From positions 1 to 36,175 of the forward strand of contig JAICIE010000020.1 of assembly GCA_025924515.1 (NCBI GenBank): DNA of 36,175 nucleotides. Reading direction: 5' to 3'. This document shows positions 8,101 to 15,733 of the stretch, piece after piece. Position 1 is the stretch's first letter. Each line of letters starts with the position of its first letter. A program made the position numbers and the translations under genes. Source of the DNA: Jatrophihabitans sp. Its GTDB lineage: Bacteria; Actinomycetota; Actinomycetes; Mycobacteriales; Jatrophihabitantaceae. The notes under the pieces were generated by a model that did no database searches, had not been told where the DNA came from, and saw only the letters and a list, made by a program, of their open reading frames with translations.

Positions 8101-10125
8101 CATTACACGGACACCGACGGGATCACCCCGCTCGTCAGCGCCGCGACCACCGACCAGTCCGCGGCGCACGGCGGCTTCCCGTCACCGTTCTTCTATCCGA
8201 CCCAGATCGGCACCAGGAACTACTACCCGGACCTCACCGGGCTCGGCGGCACCAAGTTCCTTCTCACGCCGGTGCAGTACCGCTCCGACGGAAGCACCGC
8301 CGGGACCGACACGGAGCGCAGGTACACCGGCGTGACCTACCGGCTGTATTACAGCAACAACATCAAGCACTTCGCGGTCGAAAACCACCCCGACCTGTCC
8401 AACGTCCCCGGCCTCGCCGGACCGCCCACCGTCGACGGCATCACCGCGACCCCGAGTGCGGACGGCAGCAGCATCGACGTCTCGGCGCACGTCGTCGGCG
8501 ACCCGTCGGCCGGTATCCAGGACGTCTGGGTCACCTACACCGGCGAGCCGGGCAGCGACCTGCACGGCAGTTGGCAGTCCGTCGACCTCACCCAGGGGCA
8601 GACGGACAGCACCTTGTGGACCGGGAGCTTCCCGATCACCCCGGGGCAGGCCGACAGCGCGCGGTTCATGGTGCAGGCGTACACCGGGACCGGAGTCGGG
8701 AGCGTCAACGACAACAGCGGGCTGTACTTCGGCGGACACGTCGACTCCGGCAACCTCCCGCCGTCGGCCGCCACCACCCTGACCGTCACCGACGCGCCGC
8801 CGGCCACGGCCGACTACGGCGACACGGCTTCGGTCGCTGCCGTCCTCAAGGACGGGAGCGGAGCGCCGGTGCCCGGCAAGAGCGTGTACTTCTCGGTCGG
8901 GACGGCAGGCGTCGGCGCGATCACCGACAGCAACGGTCGTGCCAGCGCGACCATGCAGTTGACGGCCCCGCCGGGCAGGTATCCGGTGATCGCCGCCTTC
9001 GCCGGGGACGGTTCGCTGAGCGGCAGCACCGCGACGGCAGGTTCCGTCACGATCAGCAAGCGGCCGACCAGCCTGACCCTGGCGCGCGCGCCCGACGGCA
9101 GCTTCACCGCGACGCTGAAGGACAAGACCAACACGCCGCTGTCGCTGCAGACAGTGACGTTGGTGCAACAGGATTCCTCGGGCACCGTCGCCAGCGCGAC
9201 GTCGGCGACGACAGGCGGCGACGGCACCGCCCGGTTCGTTCTCGCGCTCGCGCCGGCAGCCGGATCAACACTCACCGCCTACTTCGGCAACGCCGCCACC
9301 CCGGCGGTCCCGGTGCCGCCGTCGACCCAGCGGGCGTTCTCCGATCAAAGCTCCGCCATCTACCAGGCGAGCACGAGCAGCGTCCTGAACCCGGGGGCGC
9401 AGGTGATGCTCGCCGATTCGAGTACGAACAACTCGACAGATTTCGGCACGTCGGTGAAGTTCACCGCAACGATCGGTTCCCCCTCGGGAGCCGTCGCGCC
9501 GACGGGCAGTGTGCAGTGGGCGGTCGACGGGACAGTCGTCCAGACCGTTCCGCTCACCGGCACGGCCAACTCGGCCGCCCTGTCTGTGTCGGTGCTGCTT
9601 CCGACGTATGTGAGCGGGCGGCACCAGATAACCGCCACCTACACGGGTGACAGCCATTACGTCCCTACCACCGGCTCGATCTATCACACCGTGACCTGCG
9701 CGAACCGTCTGGTGAACACGACGCTGAACAAATCGATCAACGCGACGGGGTCGTCCTACTGCGTCATCGGTTCGACGGTGACCGGCGCGATCAGTTCGGG
9801 CAAGGGCACGGCGATCGCCGTGATGAACTCGACGACCGCTCCCGGAGCGTTCAGTGCGAGCAGCTCCAACCAGGTGATGGTTTGCGGGAGCACGATCGGT
9901 GGCGCACTGAGCGTCTCCAGCGACACCAAGCCGGTGATCATCGGCGACACCAACCCGGCGCTGCTGTGCTCACCCAGCACGATCAAGGGAACCCTGTCGC
10001 TGTCAGCGCTGTCCGGAGGGGTGCGGGCGCTCGGCAATACCATCACCGGGAGCGTGCTGGTCAGCAAGCTCAGCGGACCCGGTCCGTACGGACTACCAAG
10101 CGCCTGGCAGACCAAGTCGGCGTAG
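5164..10125 (+). CDS. Secreted gingipain-like (C25, clan CD) cysteine peptidase with SPSVF repeats and Ig-like domains
   Basis: A 1653-residue exported protein. The ATG at 5164 follows a GGAGG and starts a clear signal peptide (basic RHSRSQR, hydrophobic core, cleavage near ASA at about 37); the upstream in-frame GTG at 5107 would bury it. Order: a Cys-containing beta-rich N-terminal region (about 40-250) with two CPxx...VxGxxG...C units; a beta-sandwich (about 255-325); fifteen pentapeptides (326-400); a short domain; then a C25 domain (about 470-880) with VVVVGDDHAIPFF, DLAVGRL, His734 in AGHFSAN and Cys771 in SAGCHSGYN, the expected His/Cys dyad. Bacterial Ig-like domains follow (about 1203-1300, 1300-1385, 1423-1509), and a Cys-containing repetitive beta domain ends it (1512-1653). 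There is no LPXTG or C-terminal membrane anchor, so it is released or bound non-covalently. Substrate unknown. It sits between a cyclase and a cyclic-nucleotide-binding protein. Confidence 0.88.
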   Translation: MFRHSRSQRVPVSLLAVGTLVVALVAGATVGSPAASAAALVYYAPQFGAASDGPAYYGDYAAATQPTVVCAGEALTGIEGNQAVFPPGDPNYGRPAWLTGADAHCSPVLGGASVTVGSPDHPSPGGVNGFRSTVNPMNGDCPSGSVVTGFQGRDGSLIDQLQMLCTPVNSDGTLAKDESGQEVTTPAPFVGSVDGGLPRAPVYCPTAQVAVGIYGKAGQDLNAFGLECASMTFLSAPAQPTNTAWPFARRVDASSTTSDQSIDVPGEQLWFAFPVQPDSDVSVSLTGMTANLDLAVFRDISSAFNALTSTADLTHLSAEFAGDAYAPSVFSPSVFSPSVFSPSVFSPSVFSPSVFSPSVFSPSVFSPSVFSPSVFSPSVFSPSVFSPSVFSPSVFSPSVFSGGTPDPSSLASAFSSAQVRSLIAVSANDGLADEHVASPTWNNTGYYFVRVSGAISPFSLTVNTTGGPCNGITLQNHTSDQTLSGAPGPQTVILTDYNRMSGSTSALASAVSTFAGQVNGAVVNLDNSPKVVALNTQADQYAACPYAKNLVAQAIRDIVNSYRGDNLKYVVVVGDDHAIPFFRYPDTSGLGPEEGYYPPVADSSASQASLRNDDYLSQDAYGSQLDLTLKGVTLPVPDLAVGRLVETPDEITASLQRFATTRVIQPRSTLATGYDFLADAANNVADNFSAADAGGTNQRMIQAQGDPTSTSWTATDLKHAFLDQRHDVTFLAGHFSANSALAADFSTSLLTTDLQASTTDMANTLVFSAGCHSGYNIVNGDGVPGITQGLDWAEAFAQKGATLVAGTGYQYGDTDFVAYSEKLYGNFAHDLRYGTGPVAVGTALAEAKQDYLGDLTTVAGIDEKALLEATLFGLPMQGVDFPSGRLPRPTSSGGVNPSAVTTGPGSQLGLQTADFSASPTLTPSGPISLDNTAGGTVTAHYYTGPAGTSNFPYAPTLPLASYDVGVAGEVLRGAALLSGHYTDTDGITPLVSAATTDQSAAHGGFPSPFFYPTQIGTRNYYPDLTGLGGTKFLLTPVQYRSDGSTAGTDTERRYTGVTYRLYYSNNIKHFAVENHPDLSNVPGLAGPPTVDGITATPSADGSSIDVSAHVVGDPSAGIQDVWVTYTGEPGSDLHGSWQSVDLTQGQTDSTLWTGSFPITPGQADSARFMVQAYTGTGVGSVNDNSGLYFGGHVDSGNLPPSAATTLTVTDAPPATADYGDTASVAAVLKDGSGAPVPGKSVYFSVGTAGVGAITDSNGRASATMQLTAPPGRYPVIAAFAGDGSLSGSTATAGSVTISKRPTSLTLARAPDGSFTATLKDKTNTPLSLQTVTLVQQDSSGTVASATSATTGGDGTARFVLALAPAAGSTLTAYFGNAATPAVPVPPSTQRAFSDQSSAIYQASTSSVLNPGAQVMLADSSTNNSTDFGTSVKFTATIGSPSGAVAPTGSVQWAVDGTVVQTVPLTGTANSAALSVSVLLPTYVSGRHQITATYTGDSHYVPTTGSIYHTVTCANRLVNTTLNKSINATGSSYCVIGSTVTGAISSGKGTAIAVMNSTTAPGAFSASSSNQVMVCGSTIGGALSVSSDTKPVIIGDTNPALLCSPSTIKGTLSLSALSGGVRALGNTITGSVLVSKLSGPGPYGLPSAWQTKSA
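6139..6363 (+). repeat. 15 tandem 15-bp units encoding SPSVF
   Basis: Fifteen contiguous in-frame 15-base units encode APSVF once and SPSVF fourteen times, residues 326-400 of the secreted peptidase. Units differ only at synonymous sites: Ser is TCG, AGC or TCC, and Val is GTG or GTC. TCG and AGC alternate irregularly, so the amino-acid sequence is kept while the DNA has diverged. The repeat links an N-terminal beta-sandwich to the region before the catalytic domain, and is probably an extended or beta-structured spacer or cell-wall stalk. Confidence 0.97.
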
Positions 10126-10148
10126 GGGACACGACAGGGAGACGTTCC

Positions 10149-10574
10149 ATGACCAAGCAGCAGAGCCCGCAGGAGGTCCTCGCAGAGGTACACCTGTTCA
10201 GCGGCCTGTCGAATCGGCAGCTCGGCCGGCTCACGAAGATGGCCCGTGAGGTCACGCACGAACCGGGCAAGTCGGTCGCCGACGAAGGGCACGGCGCCGC
10301 GGCGTTCCACGTCGTGCTCGACGGCAGCGCCGACGTTCTCGTGCACGGTGAGCACCGCCGGCGCATCGGTGCCGGTGACTACTTCGGCGAGATCAGCCTG
10401 ATCGACGGATTGCCGCGCTCGGCGACGGTACAGGTGAGCGGCGACGGCCCGATGCGCACGCTCGCCATCTTCCGCACGGACTTCAACCAACTCTTGGAGG
10501 ACGATCCGACCTTCGCCCGGACCCTGCTCGTGACGCTGTGCACGCGGCTGCGCGCCGCGGAGGCGGGCAGCTGA
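10149..10574 (+). CDS. Stand-alone cyclic-nucleotide-binding domain protein
   Basis: A 141-residue protein that is essentially one CNB (Crp-type effector) domain. The phosphate-binding cassette GDYFGEISLIDGLPRSATV (77-95) keeps Glu81 and Arg90, which contact the ribose and cyclic phosphate in cAMP-binding members. The protein ends at the helix after the cassette with no helix-turn-helix, kinase or channel module, so any output must come through a partner. A GGGAG about 8 bases before the ATG acts as ribosome binding site. It starts 23 bases after the peptidase stop and is probably in the same transcript, downstream of the cyclase: a plausible cyclic-nucleotide receptor for this locus (inference). 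The gene ends 4 bases from the convergent ALDH-like gene, leaving no room for a separate terminator. Confidence 0.9.
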   Translation: MTKQQSPQEVLAEVHLFSGLSNRQLGRLTKMAREVTHEPGKSVADEGHGAAAFHVVLDGSADVLVHGEHRRRIGAGDYFGEISLIDGLPRSATVQVSGDGPMRTLAIFRTDFNQLLEDDPTFARTLLVTLCTRLRAAEAGS

Positions 10575-10578
10575 GGAA

Positions 10579-11454
10579 CTAGATCCCGATCGGGTGCCAG
10601 ACCGTCTTGATCTCCACGAAGGGGGACAGGCGGCTGGTGCCCGGATCCCGCTGCCAGTCGAGGTCACGGGGCACATAGACCCGCTTGACGTTCTCGGCCG
10701 CGGCCCGCTGCAGCGCGGCCCGCTCGCCCGGCGCGGCTCCGGTGAGGTCGAGCGCGTTCACGTCGCGGTGCGACGCGAGCCAGGGCGCCAACTCCGCGGT
10801 GACGCCGGTGATGACGTTGACGACGCCGCCCGGCAGGTCCGACGTGGCCAGGACCTCGGCGAGCGAGATGGCGGGCAAGGGCCGGGTCTCGGACGCCACC
10901 ACGACCGCCGTGTTACCGGTCGTGAGGACGGGTGCGAGCACCGACACCAGGCCCAGCAGCGACGACTCCTGGGGCGCGAGGACCCCGACGACGCCGGTGG
11001 GTTCCGGCAGCGAGAACGCGAAATACGGCCCGGCGACCGGATCGGTGCTTCCCGCCACCTGCGCGAACTTGTCCGCCCAGCCGGCGTAGTAGACCCAGCG
11101 GTCGGTGGCCGCGTCGACCTGCTTTGCCGCCTGCTCGCGTGGTATCCCCTCGGCGGCCGCGACCTCCGACGCGAACTGCTCCCGTCGTCCTTCCAGCATC
11201 TCCGCCACCCGGTACAGGACCTGGCCGCGGTTGTAGGCCGTCGCCCCCGACCAGCCGGCCACCGCCTTGCGGGCCGCAACGACCGCGTCGCGGACGTCCT
11301 TGCGCGAGGCCTGGGCGGCATGCGCCAGGAGGCTGCCGTCGGTGGCGGTCACCGGGTACGAGCGTCCGGACTCCGAGCGCGGGAACGCGCCGCCGACATA
11401 CAGCTTGTAGGTCTTCCGCACCGGCAACCGTCCGATGTCCTCATGGTCAGACAT
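10579..11454 (-). CDS. Truncated aldehyde dehydrogenase-family protein lacking the catalytic half
   Basis: A 291-residue ALDH homologue that covers only the N-terminal NAD-binding part (usual family length about 480). The region equivalent to PWNFP reads APQESS, the cofactor-binding KPAE-type motif reads ASET, and the protein ends before the LELGG glutamate and the catalytic cysteine would occur, so ordinary dehydrogenase activity is not expected. The ATG at 11454 overlaps the stop of the full-length ALDH by 8 bases (ATGTCTGA), so the two are translationally coupled. The frame is intact and the end (VEIKTVWHPIG) looks purposeful, so I read it as a maintained pseudoenzyme or subunit rather than a decayed gene. 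A role as non-catalytic partner of the upstream ALDH is inference. Last gene of the deoC operon. Confidence 0.85.
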   Translation of the reverse strand: MSDHEDIGRLPVRKTYKLYVGGAFPRSESGRSYPVTATDGSLLAHAAQASRKDVRDAVVAARKAVAGWSGATAYNRGQVLYRVAEMLEGRREQFASEVAAAEGIPREQAAKQVDAATDRWVYYAGWADKFAQVAGSTDPVAGPYFAFSLPEPTGVVGVLAPQESSLLGLVSVLAPVLTTGNTAVVVASETRPLPAISLAEVLATSDLPGGVVNVITGVTAELAPWLASHRDVNALDLTGAAPGERAALQRAAAENVKRVYVPRDLDWQRDPGTSRLSPFVEIKTVWHPIGI

Positions 11455-12883
11455 CCAGATAGGCCTCCAGCCCGTGCCGGCCGCCCTCACGGCCGAACCC
11501 GGATTCCTTGTAACCGCCGAACGGCGCGGTCGGGTCGAATCGGTTGAACGTGTTGGCCCAGACCACTCCGGCCCGCAGCCGTTGTGCCATCCACAGGATC
11601 CGGGAACCCTTCTCCGTCCAGACTCCCGCCGACAGACCGTACGGGGTGTTGTTCGCCTTCTCGACGGCCTCCGCCGGCGTCCGAAACGTCAGCACGGACA
11701 GGACGGGGCCGAAGATCTCCTCGCGCGCGATGCGGTTCGCCGGGGAGACGTCGGTGAAAATCGTCGGGGCGAACCAGTAGCCCCGGTCCGGTAGGTCGCA
11801 GTCCGGCGACCAGCGGCGCGCGCCCTCCTGCTCGCCGGACTGCGAGAGCTCCCGGATCTTGGCAAGCTGAGCGGCGGAGTTGATGGCGCCGACGTCGGTG
11901 TTCTTGTCGAGCGGATCGCCGACTCGCAGCGTCGACAGTCGCCGCTGCAGCGCGGTCACGATCTCGTCGGCCACCGACTCCTGCACGAGCAGGCGGGATC
12001 CCGCGCAGCACACCTGACCCTGATTGAAGAAGATGCCGTTGACGATCCCTTCGACCGCCTGGTCGATCGGCGCGTCGTCGAACACGATGTTGGCCGCCTT
12101 GCCGCCGAGTTCGAGGGTCAGGCGCCGGCCCGTCCCGGCAAGGGTGCGTTGGATCGTCCTGCCGACCTCCGTCGAGCCGGTGAAGGCGACCTTGTCCAAG
12201 CCCTCGTGTGCGACCAGCGCCGCGCCGATCGCCGGCCCCCCGGCCAGAACGTTGACCACGCCCGGCGGGAGGTCGGCCGCCGCGAGGATCTCCGCGAGGA
12301 CGAGTGCGCTCAACGGCGTCGTCTCGGCGGGTTTCAGGACGACGGTGTTCCCGCAGGCGAGGGCCGGCGCCAGTTTCCAGGAAGCCATCAGCAGCGGGAA
12401 ATTCCACGGGATGACCTGGCCCGCCACGCCGACCGGGCGCGGGCCGGCGCCGAAACCCGCATGTGACAGCTTGTCGGCCCAGCCGGCGTAGTAGAAGAAG
12501 TGCGCCGCTGCCAGCGGGATATCCACGTCGCGGGATTCCCGGATCGGCTTGCCGTTGTCGAGGCTTTCCAGCACCGCTAGTTCCCGGGCGCGCTCCTGAA
12601 TCGCCCGGGCGATGCGGAACAAATACTTGCCACGCTCCCGGCCCGGCAGTCGTCCCCAGACGCCGTCGAAGGCACGCCGCGCCGAGTCGACCGCGTCGTC
12701 GACGTCGGACGGCCCGGCCTCGGAGACCTCCGCCAGCGGGGTCTCGTCCGCCGGGTTGATCGTCTTGATCGACTCCCCGCTGCCGTCGCGGAAGGCGCCG
12801 TCGACGAAGATCTGATAGCTCGGCTTCAGCCGGGCGATGTCGCGCGACTCCGGTGCCGGGGCGTACTCGAAGCGAGGGGCCAT
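11447..12883 (-). CDS. Aldehyde dehydrogenase
   Basis: A full-length NAD(P)-dependent aldehyde dehydrogenase of 478 residues. It has PWNFP with Asn161, KPAETTP for cofactor binding, FTGSTEVG, the general base Glu258 in LELGGK, and the nucleophile Cys292 in GQVCCAGSR. The ATG at 12883 lies 3 bases after the deoC stop, with a GGTGGAG ribosome binding site inside the end of deoC. DeoC cleaves deoxyribose-5-phosphate to acetaldehyde and glyceraldehyde-3-phosphate, so the natural substrate is probably acetaldehyde, oxidised to acetate; this comes from context, not from substrate-site residues. It is coupled downstream to the truncated ALDH homologue. Confidence 0.93.
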   Translation of the reverse strand: MAPRFEYAPAPESRDIARLKPSYQIFVDGAFRDGSGESIKTINPADETPLAEVSEAGPSDVDDAVDSARRAFDGVWGRLPGRERGKYLFRIARAIQERARELAVLESLDNGKPIRESRDVDIPLAAAHFFYYAGWADKLSHAGFGAGPRPVGVAGQVIPWNFPLLMASWKLAPALACGNTVVLKPAETTPLSALVLAEILAAADLPPGVVNVLAGGPAIGAALVAHEGLDKVAFTGSTEVGRTIQRTLAGTGRRLTLELGGKAANIVFDDAPIDQAVEGIVNGIFFNQGQVCCAGSRLLVQESVADEIVTALQRRLSTLRVGDPLDKNTDVGAINSAAQLAKIRELSQSGEQEGARRWSPDCDLPDRGYWFAPTIFTDVSPANRIAREEIFGPVLSVLTFRTPAEAVEKANNTPYGLSAGVWTEKGSRILWMAQRLRAGVVWANTFNRFDPTAPFGGYKESGFGREGGRHGLEAYLDV

Positions 12884-12886
12884 CGC

Positions 12887-13837
12887 TCACTCCACCGTGA
12901 CGTAGTCGGGGCCGTCGTACGCGCCGGTATGCGTCTTGTGCCGTTGCAGCAGCAGGTCGTTGAGCAGGCTCGACGCGCCGAACCGGAACAGCGACGGGTC
13001 GAGCCAGTGCTCCCCGGCGACCTCGTTGACCATGACGAGGAACCGCACCGCCTGCTTCGCGGTACGGATTCCCCCGGCGAGCTTCACGCCGCGCCGCTCG
13101 CCGGTCGCGCCGGCGAAATCGCGCACTGCCTCGAGCAGCACCAGGGCGACCGGCGGCGTCGCCGACGGCGTCACCTTCCCGGTCGAGGTCTTGACGAAGT
13201 CGCCGCCCGCGAGCAGGGCCAGCCAGGACGCGCGGCGGGCGTTGTCGAGGGTCGCGAGCTCACCGGTCTCGAGGATCACCTTCAGATGCGCGGGACCGCA
13301 GGCCTCCTTGGTGGCCACAATCTCCTCGAACACCTGCAGGTACCGGCCGGCGAGGAAGGCGCCGCGGTCGATGACCATGTCAATCTCGTCGGCGCCGGCC
13401 GCGACCGCGTCCTTCACGTCGTGCAGCTTGGTGGGCAGCGACGCCCGGCCGGACGGGAAGGCGGTCGCGACGCTGGCGACCGCGACCGGGGAGCCGTGCA
13501 CCGCCTCGACCGCCGTAGCGACGAGATCCGGGTAGACGCACACGGCGGCCACCGATGGCGCGGACGGATCCGACGGGTCCGGCCGGCGCGCCTTGGCGCA
13601 GAGCGCCCGGACCTTCCCGGGAGTGTCTGCGCCCTCGAGGGTGGTCAGGTCCACCATCCGGATCGCTATGTCCAGTGCCCAGGCCTTGGCGGTCGTCTTG
13701 ATACTCCGGGTGGCCAGCAGAGCCGCGCGGCTCTCGGCGCCGACCTGGTCGACGCCCGGCAGGCCGTGCAGGAACCGCCGCAGCGAGGTGTCGTCGCGGG
13801 TGACGTCGCGCAGGTCGGCCTGCTGGAGCACGGTCAC
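12887..13837 (-). CDS. deoC: Deoxyribose-phosphate aldolase
   Basis: A 316-residue DeoC: 2-deoxyribose-5-phosphate to glyceraldehyde-3-phosphate plus acetaldehyde, class I Schiff-base mechanism. The Schiff-base lysine is Lys216 in FVKTSTGK, with Lys221 in the same motif, Lys186 in LKVILETG and the conserved EIDMVID (151-157). It is longer than the short E. coli-type enzyme because of an N-terminal extension and a Pro-rich insert near 84-96. The GTG at 13837 is preferred because a TAGACT lies 7 bases upstream with no Shine-Dalgarno, giving a leaderless start; another GTG lies two codons downstream. First gene of deoC-ALDH-ALDH-like; divergent from upp across 123 bases. Confidence 0.95.
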   Translation of the reverse strand: MTVLQQADLRDVTRDDTSLRRFLHGLPGVDQVGAESRAALLATRSIKTTAKAWALDIAIRMVDLTTLEGADTPGKVRALCAKARRPDPSDPSAPSVAAVCVYPDLVATAVEAVHGSPVAVASVATAFPSGRASLPTKLHDVKDAVAAGADEIDMVIDRGAFLAGRYLQVFEEIVATKEACGPAHLKVILETGELATLDNARRASWLALLAGGDFVKTSTGKVTPSATPPVALVLLEAVRDFAGATGERRGVKLAGGIRTAKQAVRFLVMVNEVAGEHWLDPSLFRFGASSLLNDLLLQRHKTHTGAYDGPDYVTVE

Positions 13838-13844
13838 GGCCGCC

Positions 13845-13850
13845 AGTCTA
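13845..13850 (-). promoter_or_regulatory. Putative leaderless -10 of deoC
   Basis: TAGACT on the minus strand ends 7 bases before the deoC GTG, which would place transcription start at or next to the start codon. No recognisable -35 is present. Confidence 0.5.
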
Positions 13851-13946
13851 GGTTCGGCACCCCGAGTCCGGCCCCTCCCCGAGATCGGCGGCCCTGAGAG
13901 GTTCAGCCGTCAATCCTGGCAAGCGGCTGGGCGGCGGGCGATGGCC

Positions 13947-13952
13947 TAGGGT
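13947..13952 (+). promoter_or_regulatory. Putative leaderless -10 of upp
   Basis: TAGGGT ends 8 bases before the upp GTG at 13961. There is no ribosome binding site and no clear -35, which fits a leaderless transcript. Confidence 0.5.
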
Positions 13953-13960
13953 GCTGGTCC

Positions 13961-14584
13961 GTGCGGACCGTCGTCGTCGACCACCCGATCGTGCAGGCCC
14001 GGCTGACCGCGATGCGCAACCGGAACTCGAGCAACGCCGAGTTCCGGCTCGCGCTGCGGGAACTGGCGACCCTGCTGGTGTACGAGGCCACCCGCGAACT
14101 GGCCACCAAGCCGTGCCCGATCGAGACGCCGGTGGCGCCGACGCAGGGCTCGGCGATCGCCAACCCGCCGCTGCTCGTTCCGGTGCTGCGCGCGGGGCTC
14201 GGCATGGCCGAGGCCGCGTTCAACCTGCTTCCCGAGTCGCAGATGGGCTTCGTCGGACTGGCCCGCGACGAGGACACCCACCAGCCGCACCCCTACATGG
14301 CCTCGCTGCCGCAGAGCCTCAGCGGTCGCCCCGTCATCGTCCTCGACCCCATGGTCGCGACCGGCGGATCGCTGCTCCACTCGCTTCGGCTGCTCGCCGA
14401 CCGCGGCGCCGACGACCTCACGGTGATCTGCGCGCTTGCCGCGCCGGAAGGAGTGCAGCGCATCGAGTCCAGCGGGCTGCCGGTGCGGATCTACACCGCG
14501 AGCATCGACACCGGTCTGAACGACAACGCCTACATCGTGCCGGGGCTCGGTGACGCCGGCGACCGGCAGTTCGGGCCGCGGTGA
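13961..14584 (+). CDS. upp: Uracil phosphoribosyltransferase
   Basis: A 207-residue pyrimidine salvage enzyme: uracil plus PRPP to UMP and pyrophosphate. The family motifs are PVLRAGLGM (74-82), the PRPP-binding loop [11 protein letters not shown] (127-137), and a C-terminal [15 protein letters not shown] that closes over the uracil. Length is normal (about 208). GTG start with an apparent leaderless promoter. It belongs functionally with deoC on the other strand and with pmmB-like/punA 5-7 kb downstream; I recall upp, pmmB and deoD being neighbours in mycobacteria. Confidence 0.97.
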   Translation: MRTVVVDHPIVQARLTAMRNRNSSNAEFRLALRELATLLVYEATRELATKPCPIETPVAPTQGSAIANPPLLVPVLRAGLGMAEAAFNLLPESQMGFVGLARDEDTHQPHPYMASLPQSLSGRPVIVLDPMVATGGSLLHSLRLLADRGADDLTVICALAAPEGVQRIESSGLPVRIYTASIDTGLNDNAYIVPGLGDAGDRQFGPR

Positions 14585-14639
14585 GCTCTGCCCGCGCGGA
14601 GGTGGAGAGCACACAGCAACCGGGTGGAAGATGGCCTCC

Positions 14640-15713
14640 ATGAGGACGTCCGCCTGGCGCGACCGGCGGGTCCTGGCCTGGCTCGCTCCGTTGGCGGTCG
14701 CGGGAGCGGTCGCCGGCGGGACCGTCGTAGCCACCGCCGGACCCTCGACCGCCGCAGCCGGTCCGCCCCAGATATCGGCGCACGATCTGGTGGCGCGGGT
14801 GGTGGCAGGTGCCGCGCATCCGGTGGCGCTGTCCGGCACCCTGCACGAGTCGGCGGCGCTGGGCCTGCCGAGCCTGCCGGGGGACGCATCAGCCGCCTCG
14901 CTGTCATGGCAGCAGCTGCTCACGGGCAGCCACGACGCCCGCGTCTGGGTCGACGGCGCGGAGCGTCAGCGCATCGGGGTGCTGGGGCAGCTCTCCGAGG
15001 CCGAGGTCGTATACAACGGAACGGACCTCTGGACCTACGCCTCGGCGACGAACACGGCCTCGCACACGGTCCTGAGCGCCGGCCGTCCGTCGGGTGACAC
15101 CGGCGGAAGCAACCCGGCTGAGCAGGTCACCCCCCAGGGGGTCGCGGCTCAGGCCCTGAAGGCCGTCAGGCCGTCGACTGCGGTGTCGGTGGAGGCTGCC
15201 CGGCCGGTCGCCGGCCGCCCGGTGTACGCGCTGGTGCTGCGGCCGAAGGACGCCCGCACGACCGTCGATCGCGTCGTCGTCTCGGTCGACTCGACGACGT
15301 ACACCCCGCTGCTGGTGCAGGTCTTCGGTGCTGCGAGCGGGCCGGCGTTCTCGGTCGGGTTCAGCAAGGTGGACTTCGCCCGACCACCGGCGTCGGTCTT
15401 CACCTTCGCCGTTCCCGCCGGCGCACGCGTCACCAAGACGCCCCTGCAGGCTCCGGTCGGCGGGCCACGGGAAGCCGCCGGCTCGTCCTCGACCCGGGTT
15501 CTCGGCAGCGGCTGGACCGCCGTACTCGAGCTGCGGGGGATGGCAGCCAACCTGCCGGCCGAGGTGGCGCAACTCAGCACGCCGATCGCCGGCAGCGCCG
15601 ACCGGCTCGTCCCGACCGCGCTCGTCAACGCGGTCCTGCGACCGGACGGCACCGTCTTCGTGGGCGCGGTCCGCCCGGCGGCGCTCGAGCGCATCGCAGC
15701 CACCACCCGCTGA
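14640..15713 (+). CDS. Exported LolA/LppX-like lipid-carrier-fold protein
   Basis: A 357-residue exported protein. It has an N-terminal signal (RR, then a hydrophobic run to about residue 40, with a possible AAA cleavage) and a large beta-rich domain resembling outer-membrane lipoprotein carrier/DUF2092-type proteins: a V-x-Y-N-G-x-D-L-W-x-Y segment, then VYALVLRPKD, then a V-D-S-x-T-x-x-P-L-x-V-Q-V strand and SVGFSKVDF. There is no lipobox cysteine. The ATG at 14640 has a GGAAG 9 bases upstream; the ATG at 14631 is an alternative adding three residues. The ABC ATPase follows after 20 bases and the permease overlaps that, so this looks like a three-gene unit in which the protein could deliver or sense a hydrophobic ligand (inference). 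Confidence 0.8.
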   Translation: MRTSAWRDRRVLAWLAPLAVAGAVAGGTVVATAGPSTAAAGPPQISAHDLVARVVAGAAHPVALSGTLHESAALGLPSLPGDASAASLSWQQLLTGSHDARVWVDGAERQRIGVLGQLSEAEVVYNGTDLWTYASATNTASHTVLSAGRPSGDTGGSNPAEQVTPQGVAAQALKAVRPSTAVSVEAARPVAGRPVYALVLRPKDARTTVDRVVVSVDSTTYTPLLVQVFGAASGPAFSVGFSKVDFARPPASVFTFAVPAGARVTKTPLQAPVGGPREAAGSSSTRVLGSGWTAVLELRGMAANLPAEVAQLSTPIAGSADRLVPTALVNAVLRPDGTVFVGAVRPAALERIAATTR

Positions 15714-15733
15714 GCGACGGCACGCGACGCCGG

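Noticed and set aside
14585-14639. Terminator after upp
   Set aside because: Only a 5-bp GCTCT/AGAGC pairing with a long loop is present, too weak to call.
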